Source of the DNA: Leuctra nigra
Taxonomy: Eukaryota; Arthropoda; Insecta; Plecoptera; Leuctridae
Direction: 5' to 3'
NCBI GenBank assembly: GCA_934045905.1
Contig: OW203762.1
Location: 47,393,411-47,457,410, forward strand
Length of the DNA: 64,000 nt
Position 1 is the stretch's first letter, and every line of letters begins with the position of its first letter. A program made the translations under genes and the position numbers. Below, piece after piece: positions 54,999 to 64,000 of this stretch. The notes under the pieces were generated by a model, which saw only the letters and a program-made list of their open reading frames with translations, was not told the origin of the DNA and did no database searches.

Positions 54999-57288
54999 TT
55001 AGTAGAGATGATCAAAACTTGAATGAATATTTAACACTTCATGATTCTTGTCATTAAGTCCTTGAATAATGTTGATGTGCTGCTTTGAAGAAGGTTTGCA
55101 AAATGTAACACTACTGTCTTTCACAGAACGCTTCCTCTTCGTAGAATAAAAGCGAGTTTGTGGCTCCACATTTTTATTTGCAGGTTCCTTATTTCCACCA
55201 TCATCTAAGTCGACATCGTCCAATGAACTTCTGCGTTTGATGTCTTTAGTAATGTCAATTAACTGGTCAAGTCTTTTAATGACTACATTCGAATCTTCTT
55301 CCGTAAACTCCAAGGAGAAGACTTGTCCCATCAGAAGATTTAACTTTTCCATCATCAATTTCTTCGTGTCTGCAGTTTGATGAAGTATCGCATTGTGCGC
55401 TTGTACAGCGGAGAGCAGATCAGCAGTGGTTTATGGAGTGCCTCTAAATACATGTTTGTATTAATCCCAGAACCTATACGAAAGCAGTACGCCCACATTT
55501 CTGATCGAGTAGAATAGTGTTTTCGGAAGTATTCACCAAACTCCTTGGTCGATTCATCATCAGTTAGTTCTTGAATTAACTGTTCTTGAGAGATTGCAAA
55601 CTGATTAGGATTAGTTTCTTGCAAAAGTACACGTACGGCCTTGTAGATAAGAGCTTTCATTTCATTACTACCCGTAATTTTCTCTCTGATACTTTTTCGC
55701 CAATTTTTATCGACGTGCCAAGTGCACAAAAGCCTCTGCTTTGATGGACCCATCACAATTTCCCAGGCATTGTAGAACGAAGGGTCATCGTCTGACATGA
55801 ATACATCGGTTTCAATATTTCCTACTCTATCACGGACGGTTTTAAAAAATAAGTTCCATGAGAGCGTATCCTTCCTATTACTTAGGCAAAAAGCCCCAGG
55901 ACAGCCAGATCCATACTCGTCCACGGTCAGAAGTGTCGTCAACTCAAAGTCGTACTGGTTTGTACCATGAGTACTATCTACACATATTTTCTTTTTGCCA
56001 AACTGTTCTAACATTTTTCTTTGAAATGACGTCAATATTACCAAAAAGAAATCTTTCTTCTCTAACACCCCAGAGGGGTCCTCCACTCCCTGAGGCTTGT
56101 ACAGAGCAACAGGGTTCTCTTCGACGCCAAGCTTGTTCATACTCTCAACCCACAAGTGAACACTCGTTGCATCATCGGCGTGTTGTCGGCCTACGTGGAG
56201 ATTAAAGTCTCTCCTGATGTTTCGCAGATGGTTCTTGGTGACAAAACTCTTCGTAGTAATCTGGTCCACAGCTTCATCGCGGATGTCATCCATAATTCTT
56301 TCCAATGTCACTCCATCGGCTATTTTTCCTGTGGATAGAAATTTTGTTTTATTGGTTGGATAACTAAATACCTACTACATTTTTTTAAATAAAATCTGAC
56401 TATCAGAACACAATAGTAGTTACATTTAACGACTATATTCATATTTTGTTACTAGTGAAAGTGCAATTTACCTGCTAGTTGTGTTCGTTCCTCATATGTG
56501 AGTGACAGGCGGCTGAAGCTTCTGGAGTGGTTGCAGTGAGTTTTCCAGTAAATCACTTCGACGTCACATTCAGACTCAGTAACAACCATAGAAGAAGGAC
56601 ATGTCCTTTCAATTTTATTCGAACCTTGACTTTTCATCCTTTTTTTCCCAGTTGCTTTTGTAGAAAAACTGCCTGACCGATGACAGTTGTAATAGTATTT
56701 CTTCCGATTTCCAAGTACTTTCACTCCTGTCATCAAAACGAACTGTGTGCGTGTTTCTCTTTCGGTCGTTGCCTTCCATAATTGAAATTCTGTAACAATC
56801 AAAACATAACCAAAATGTTACGATATTGAAGTGTGTTTGCTAACTTTAATTTTCAATCAGCATAAAATATGAATTGATGACATTTCTATTAGTGAGTCCT
56901 ACAAGAGCCACTTACCTTTCAGTGAGTTAAATTTCAATTCTTCCTTTTCCGAGTTGATATCGTGAACATCGCTCAAATGGTTCCGCAAATGTTTGGTGTC
57001 GGCAAGAACAAAGCAACATTCAGAACATTTTATTTTGCTCATCACCTTCCCGGTAGAAGCAAGTTTGCGAGGAGACGTCTTCGGGCAAGTGGAATGCTTC
57101 TTGCGTAGATGTTTATTTAGGTTAAACTTTTTCTGAAAACTTGACTCGCACAAGTGGCATGAAAAGGACTTCAAAGTACCAGGAGATCCTTGTTTGAGTT
57201 GAGGCACTATGTTGTGCACATTGCGCAAATGTTTGTAGAGATTGTAAGAATTTGACAGTGACTTATCACATAAATAGCACGATTCCAT
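54999..57288 (-). pseudogene. MULE transposase with N-terminal C2H2 fingers, one frameshift
   Basis: Coding segments in transcript order: 56916-57288, 56472-56789, then 56328 to 54999, joined by GT-AG introns in compatible phase. Segment 1 has three C2H2 fingers of CX2CX12HX4H form (residues 4-25 and onward). Segment 2 has a C...C...HCNH pattern (YYYNCHRSG, RTCPSSMVV, VIYWKTHCNHS) like the WRKY-GCM1/FLYWCH zinc fold of MULE transposases. Segment 3 is the catalytic domain: VDSTHGTNQYDFELTTLLTV (first Asp), FMSDDDPSFYNAWE (second Asp) and LLCTWHVDKNW (C..H motif). After the phrase YLEALHK a single base appears lost in an A-run (plus 55430-55432), so the frame shifts and stops early; the C-terminal part continues in the other frame to 54999. 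As it stands the copy is probably non-autonomous. Confidence 0.85.
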
Positions 57289-57536
57289 GACTAAAGATAC
57301 CTATAGTATTACTTTACTTATCACAATACCTACTACCTAGCACTATTCCATGACCACGAACGTCATAAAAACACACAAAAAGTCACAAAAGAAGTCATAA
57401 CCTCAAATCTTACACCTACTTACACCTTGCAATTTCTTCTAAGTCCCAGAATATCATAGTGCGCATGCGCTACTCCAACCAATCAGAGAGAGGAATATTA
57501 GGAATCCTTCCTTTCTTGATTGCTTCGTCTTTCATT

Positions 57537-59065
57537 GTCCTGAAGATAGGAAACCATAACACTGCTATTCTTTCCTCTTCTTTTGTCTGCTGTTAGATAA
57601 GTGCCATGCGTCTTCATATCCCGAATATCGTCATTTTATTGACAATGATTTATAGTTGTTATATAATTCACATGCAACAAGATTTTTCTCCCTATATTTG
57701 CTTAGTTTCTGTCATTCAGTCATCGCGAATGTATTATGAAAACGAACTATCTTTTGGATTATGTGTGAAAATACGACCTTAATTTCAATCTCCTCTTTTT
57801 GTTCAAAGCGAATGAAGAGGCGTTGATTATCATGGGGAAAGTCTGTGTTCTTTTGATGGAGATAAATTTGCATTCCTCAATAAGTAATTAATTACAAAAT
57901 AAATTTAAAATTAACGTTTCCCGCAAATGAAAAACATGAAAATAATGACTTTAATTTGCTCGGAGTTTCCGTCTGATCTTTTCCAGAGAAGATTTAATAC
58001 ACCTACGTTTACTTCAAAAGTCTACCAATTTCTACGTAAAATTCAAAAGAAATTAAAATACACCCTTTGCTTTTCGTTGGTGCTTAATTTCCGATTTTTA
58101 ACGAGGTATTAACAGAGCCGTTGTTTGCCCGCTAATTAGTCCTCGAACGACGACTTCACGAATTCTCTGACGGAGCCAGCGAGTGCGTCCACGTGAAACA
58201 AATCGATTATCTCGATGCGGTATCAAAGCGTGTGCGAATAGCTGTTTTAAACACATCATTTACGTGCCAATAACCCATGAATAAAGCTCACTTACTTAGT
58301 AAAGATTTCAAGGCGAACTGAGCTTGTGTAATAACTTGACGCGACGGCGAAACGACGCTTAAATTCTAAAAGCCACTTAGCATCTCGCTCATCCAGTCTT
58401 GTGGATAAAACATCATAAAACGCGCATGATTTTAATGCAGAGATCGATGTGCGATGTTTATTGAGCAATTACGACGCTTCTCGTAATTCCAGCGACCCTT
58501 AGCGGTGCGTCGCGGCGTCAGGCGTCGGTCGTTCGTGGAAACTAAAATTGAGATAAGATTAGAAAACTCATCAGGTCTACAAACCCGAGCATTTTTTGTT
58601 GCCTCTAAACACATGAAAACATGAACCTAACATAAAATGTAATAGCTTTTAAGTAGCAATCTATAACAGAACGACGCTATTGAAATGTAAGTGTTATACA
58701 TTTTAATGATCAAATTTTGCTAATTTCCGTGCTAATGTTAACAACCTAAGCATTTTTATAATTTAGTTTTTGTTTTGTATTACTTCGCACCTACATTTTT
58801 TTGCTTGTGAGATTTTAAGTCTACCTATAGATATTTGAGAGCCCCGCGGACTAGCCACTCTATAATAGAGTACGTATCAAATAAAAGGACATTTTATCAA
58901 GGAAGATGTTGATTATTTATTATTATTAAAGTCATCTGAGCATCAGCGAGATTTTGGTCCGCTGTGACGTCATAGCAAGCACTCTATTGGTTTTTGTGGC
59001 TTCAGTAATCTGTAATTTTGTATTATTTTAAAAATAAAAATAAATTGAAAAAGATAAATGAGTCG
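57537..59065. other. Gene-poor stretch, nothing recognised
   Basis: AT-rich, with a short GC-richer patch near 58465-58535. No feature supported. Confidence 0.4.
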
Positions 59066-59284
59066 GTAAAGTAACGAGACGGGCATTGTTCTTCAACGTG
59101 TTGTTTAGATATTTGTCTTGACGCAAACATAATTTTAAAGAATACATTAGCGACCACTTCAAGCACGTGTCATTATTAAGTCGTGCATCTCTATGATTTA
59201 GTCTCGTATGCTTGAAATGGTCGCTAATGAATGATTTTTAAAAATTCTGTTTAGAAGAACCGTGCGCGTCTCGTCTTTTACTGA
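59066..59284. repeat. Imperfect foldback, arms of about 100 bp
   Basis: The core CATTAGCGACCACTTCAAGCA (59145-59165, 21 nt, one mismatch) pairs with 59209-59229. Homology continues outward through 'aattttaaag' and 'acgagacg-gca--gttcttc' to about 59066 on the left and 59284 on the right. The central loop contains a copy of GTCGTGCATCTCTATG. Probably an old MITE. Confidence 0.55.
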
Positions 59285-60913
59285 TACTTACATTGAATTG
59301 TTCCTCGTCATTTTCAATATAAAATGGTAACGACTTTCAATCATGACACATTCAAAACATAACTAAGCAATGAAATTCAGCTTAAATAAAGTCAATAGAA
59401 GATATTTTAAAATGAGAATGTTTTATAATTTCATTATTTTTTTAATCAATTTGTTTTGTGATGTATTTACTTTGAAGTAGATTTTTAGAGTATGAATGGG
59501 CCTGTTGCCTTGAATTAGAAACCCTCAACAAGTAAGTCTCCGCCAAGATATGAAATTCTGTAACACGTATACTTATATTTGTGTAAAGTTATAATTTGGA
59601 TCTGTCAACAAATTGGAAAGATGACGATATCACGGGAATTGATGGGAAGGTGAAGAGAAATGAAGAGATATTCTGAAGACTCATGATACAGAGAGTAGTG
59701 GAGACTTGACGAGGGAGAAGGCGGGAAAACAGAGATAATGACAGGCTTGGCCATTATCAATAGCCTAATTCTTTAACCGCTTACGTAATTGGAGAAATTA
59801 AATGAAAAATAAACCAAGCTCCAACAATACACTGAATGTTGACTCCAAGCACATCATTATCCCTGAAAGTTGACGTCTGGCAGTATGGATGAATTGTTAG
59901 ATGATATTTAACAATGTGCTTTGAAATCAATACTTTTCAAACTCCCCAAGTTCTTAGCAATTATTACATGACTCGTCCATTCAATTTCCGTCTTGACAAA
60001 ACCCTTCAAATATTTCCACTTCTCTTCGTTATAGCTTTTCGAAACCGAAGGACTTCGCATGATGAGACAGTTGAAGAGCTATCAAAAGACTCGAACGTTG
60101 TTAATAAAACTTTGCTTGGACGTAATATTGACTTGGAATGATATGAAAAAGTGACACGACTTTCTGATCTCATATGTCACTGAAGTGTCCTGGATTCTCG
60201 CTGACAATGCATTGCTGACATGTTGATGACATCTCGGCCAATGGAGGGTGAAAGTGTCCATGAGTTTTATTTGATATATTCGTACCGCGTAACCGAATAT
60301 CTCTTTGTGATTGCAGCTAACAACGCGTCAAAGCTGACGGCCTCCCACCACTCCCACACACACGCTATCGACTCAAAGTCAAAACCTCAAGTTTCAAAGC
60401 GTTCCTGCGTTTGATGAAGATCCGTCAGGATATTTAATCCAATTAATAGTAGAGAATGTAGACAATTATGCTGTGGATTTTGCATAGGTATGTACAAATA
60501 TGTTATTGAAACAGAAGCAAGCATCATTGATGAATTTGAATGTACTGTTGAATGAATTGCGTCATCATAATAGAAAGTTAAAGAGCATTACCTTGATTAT
60601 TTTTAATACCTACGTGTGTTCTCAAGAAAATAAGAGATTCTGCATGCTTAAAATGGAGAAGGAGGCGAGGAAAACCGGTGACGAAAGCCTATTACTATCT
60701 TAATTCGAAATGTCATGATGTCAATTCATTGGAAAATATTGCAATATCATCCTGAAATGATGTATTATAAACTATAGTAAGTTAATGTTTGACGATACCA
60801 ATGAGAACATTCTATCATCGAGTGCCTTCACTTCTCGCAGTTCCAACCCCCATAGACCGACCCCGATCCCATCAATTCGTCTGCAATTTGTCATCTTCAA
60901 GTATCTCAATTAA
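59285..60913. other. Gene-poor stretch, nothing recognised
   Basis: AT-rich, only chance ORFs of fewer than 80 codons. Confidence 0.4.
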
Positions 60914-61240
60914 TGAAGCCAGCGTAGCGAGCATTACCACTGTACCTTAGAGGAATTAGTGGTGAAGGCTGTACCCTGACGCCACTTTCTCTGTGTGTTC
61001 GCTTGCTTGCTTGCTGTTTAGTTTTTGCCTGCAGTGACCAGGTAAAACCGTTTAACCGATTGATCTGAAATTTTGTACGCGCACTAATTTCATATGAGTG
61101 ATCTCATGTACAGTTTTTGAAAGAGACCCTGTGATTTATTGAAAATTATGAAGGACGCGTTGACTTTAAAGTTAAATCGTCATCGGGGCTGACATTTTCT
61201 GTATTTGTGACTGTTAATAGACTGATCTGTCGTTATCATT
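60914..61240 (-). repeat. GCTCGCT-end repeat family, 3' end fragment (copy E)
   Basis: Same orientation as copy D. It starts near AGCCAGCGTAGCGAGC and contains 'tttttgcctgcagtgaccaggtaaaacc' and 'gatctgaaattttgtac', diverged counterparts of copy D phrases. The rest of the family body is missing. Confidence 0.65.
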
Positions 61241-64000
61241 GATTATATTTCTTCTCCAGACTCGAGTGAATGAAAGAAAGACGGAAGGAAAGATGGAGTA
61301 TAGATGGAGTAGAGACTATTTCACACGACTTGACACAGATGCAACGGATATCTTGTCGTACTATTTGAGAGGAAGGAGAGTAACACTCTGCCCTGTCTCG
61401 AGACGTGAGGGAAGCATGCAACGAGCTGGCGCCATTTTATTTCAATATAAGTAGTACAAATTCAAAGCGATTTCACATAGTTTGACCAGAGGCGTGCGCA
61501 CGGCGAGGCACGGGGCAATGCGTCTTCTTCCACCTCGATCCCCATTGTCTCCGCCGAGACCGAATTCCTACTGCTCTCTGTACATACTTTGGACGAATTA
61601 ATTTATCTTCTACATTGTATATATTTGACCTTTCGTTTGAAGTTAAAACAAGCAATTGATATGACATCATTTCGGCTACTTAGATGGTAACAATTCGCAG
61701 ACAAAGAAAATAACAACTAAGATAAATGTATATGTGATGTATGAAAACAAGTGTGCTCAAATTACGTTGCTAAAGGCCAATGTTCTTTTGATCTCCCAAT
61801 TGCCAATTTATTTTTTCCGCTTTGGAGTTTCGGTTTTGTTGTAATGGAACTCCACGTGCCATCAAACATCGATGTGACACTTCTTTGATGTCTTCAGATG
61901 ACACTTTTAACAATCTAAAGTTAGACTGATGCGTGGAAGCAGACAGAATTGTGTTCGACAAGACAGATCTGAAGGAGAATGGTATCGGAATTCAATGTCA
62001 TTTCTGATCAATAAAACTCTTCTGTAATTTCATAACAAGCGTGGGTAAAAGCCACGCCTGTGGGACCTTTATTCAATCAGAGATCAACTGACACGAGTCA
62101 GAACTGCTGAATTCAGGAAGATTTCGGTTGGTGTGGGGGATGTTTTTAATCAACTTTTCCCATTCAAGAAAGAGCTTCTGCTATTTAATCCTGAACATGT
62201 GGAAAAATTCCATTAGTTCTATTTAAATAATTTACGAAAATTATTGATCCATGATCCAGCGTGTTCCAACCCCCCCTCACACTGACACAACAGTTAGCAA
62301 CGCCTTCTCATCGTCGTGTAGTGATTTATTTCAAGTGCAGCGCAGCTTTTAGCCGAATGGACTTGGCTATTTGCTCTCCTGTGGGCAGTTCTTTTCTCTT
62401 AGGAGCACTTTACTCCACCACATGGCAGTTCCCGAGGAATCCGATGTCATGCGATAACCCGGGCACTTAAATCGCATTTGATTGACGCTGGGGTGAGCAG
62501 AACGGATCAAATAGTCGAGCGTTATTCTCAAGTCGTGTTCGATGTTTGCTTGTTATTGCAAGATTGGAAATGTTCGAAAACTCACAACAACTTGATTTTA
62601 TTCTGCTTCCATTCTACTCTTGTTGACGTCGAATTGTTAGATATTTGAATCCTCATTCTTCCTCTCGATAGTATTTTCATTGAATTAAACATTTGATTGA
62701 AATTCCAATTTGGAACAATGAAATTCAACCCGTTCTATTGTAGTTTGTTATCGCTATACAATTGAATCAGAGAACATGTATTCCGATTTGATTAATTTCG
62801 TATCACAAACAGAATGTTGGTGGCATTGTTAGTCGCACGTCAAGCTTTATGAGGTTGGCGACTGTGGTCAGCTTCTTGAAAAAATTTATTTCATACTTTT
62901 TAGAGAGAATCACAGCTTGTCTCTTAAAATGAATTCACTTCCACTCGACTTTCCCATAGTATGGTTTCTATATTGATATATCAACCAAACCTCCTGTCAC
63001 TTTCATACTATTGTCACAAACACTGTGCATATTATACCTATTGGATTAAAATTCTATATTTTCAACGGGGTTTAAATAATTTTACATAAATGAGATTTAT
63101 GAGTGATGCATGAGGTTGATTGTCTGAATGCAATTCTATTAAATATTAAAAATATTTTGAGCTCTTAGCATAAAAATTATGACAAATAGTAACTATGTAA
63201 TTATTAAATAGTTGACAAGATATCAGTTGGTTCTTGTTTTGAGATTTTCATTAGTTAACAAGTTCTGGCTGCAAGTTGTTCCATTTTCTTGTAGCAACAT
63301 GGTAATAATCCAATTTCCCAGCTCGTTGGAAGTAATTAATCTATATGTAGAGTGCAATAACTTTATTGGCATGTGACACGATGCATTCTTTTCTTCAACA
63401 AGGAAATCGTCGTCACCTAAAAAAAGCACTAGGTATGTGAATAAGAACTCATGCATGAATGTCATCAAAATGCTATTAGCGAGAATTGAATATTCATGCA
63501 AATTCTCTAACCATTGCGAACCATCATGCATAACAATTCTGTCATTGGTGAATAGGATGTGAATTATTTGTTGAATCAAACATTCATATTTGTGCCGTAC
63601 TACAAATGGTGGCACTGGTAGTATTTAATTTTCGTTTTTCAGTAGACTTAACATGCCCGTAAAAAACACTCTGTGTTTAAAATACCAGCCAAGTCTCCAA
63701 ACTAAAAAACATGAAATCTAAAAACTCAGCGATGAAAAGTAATGCTACAAAATTGCCATTCAAAAATAATATGTAAAGATAAAATAAATACTTGGCGCAT
63801 TGTGTATCAATACACGTACAGAATTGTATTGGCCAGAAATATAATATTACTTAGCTATGTTAAATTCCTTAAAAAAGAAACGATTTTTATGGGGGATATC
63901 CCTCCCTTTTAGATCATTTACTATGATCCAGATTGCCAAAACTCCATTTAAATTCTGCGTGTAAAAGTGTGCTTCTAGGTCCCATCCTTTTCACATTACA
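61241..64000. other. Gene-poor stretch to the window end
   Basis: AT-rich. The longest ORF is 130 codons on the minus strand (63223-63615). It has no recognisable domain, and its composition is that of the surrounding DNA, so I do not call it a gene. Confidence 0.4.

Larger units (their letters stand above)
53699..57528 (-). mobile_element. Mutator-like (MULE) DNA transposon
   Basis: 3,830 bp. Inverted termini begin ACGAAGCAATC and extend about 75 bp inward with high similarity, including CTCTCTGATTGGTTGGAGTA in both arms. They are flanked by an exact 8-bp duplication ctttcatt (53691-53698, 57529-57536). The minus strand encodes a zinc-finger/MULE transposase gene. The element carries a Harbinger-type MITE (53812-53949) and a tandem array (about 54030-54905) between the gene and its left end. 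Confidence 0.9.

Noticed and set aside
63223..63615. 130-codon minus-strand ORF
   Set aside because: Longest frame of the last 6 kb but without motif; AT-rich composition equals the background.

Overview
This is a eukaryotic, almost certainly arthropod and probably insect, genomic window. It is AT-rich, with GT-AG introns, frequent 'aggtacctac'-type intronic DNA and a dense mix of DNA transposons, a Ty3/Gypsy element and tRNA-derived SINEs. A hemipteroid insect is my guess only; nothing in the sequence fixes the order. No bacterial features (operons, Shine-Dalgarno sites, CRISPR) are present.

Layout. (1) 76-14792, plus strand: the last 18 coding exons (1,006 residues) of a Dbl-family Rho guanine nucleotide exchange factor of the Lfc / p114RhoGEF / AKAP13 type (Drosophila Cysts-like), with C1, DH and PH domains, a coiled coil, a proline-rich tail and a C-terminal IIFF. 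(2) 18013-20689, minus strand, convergent: a complete four-exon TRMO-like gene (tRNA N6-methylthreonylcarbamoyladenosine37 methyltransferase), 413 residues. The introns of these two genes and the DNA between them carry five non-autonomous hAT elements, four with perfect 8-bp target duplications and one with a 7/8 match, plus a pogo/Tigger-like element and several hairpin MITEs. (3) 20.7-26.5 kb: a mosaic of repeats, comprising two copies of a family ending in GCTCGCT motifs, an orphan exon-like ORF, a Harbinger-type MITE, a non-LTR reverse transcriptase fragment and two tRNA-like SINEs. (4) 26.5-37.6 kb: no gene recognised; scattered repeat copies. (5) 37641-43027, minus strand: a full-length Ty3/Gypsy LTR retrotransposon with 401-bp LTRs, intact gag and pol, a PBS, a PPT and a GGGAAAA frameshift heptamer at the gag-pol overlap. 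(6) 43-50.6 kb: no recognised gene; an 81-bp x 5 minisatellite. (7) 50598-52233: a foldback element with two 610-bp arms. (8) 53699-57528, minus strand: a Mutator-like (MULE) transposon with an 8-bp TSD, terminal inverted repeats, a four-segment zinc-finger/transposase gene broken by one frameshift, and a 139-bp tandem array. (9) 57.5-64 kb: no gene recognised, one imperfect foldback and one repeat fragment.

The two host genes are functionally unrelated (Rho GTPase/actomyosin signalling and tRNA modification) and are simply convergent neighbours. From about 23 kb to the end there is no host exon I can support: the region is either intergenic or a very large intron of a gene outside the window. 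Exon boundaries were assigned by hand from GT-AG signals and frame continuity; family assignments rest on motif recognition, not on database searches.
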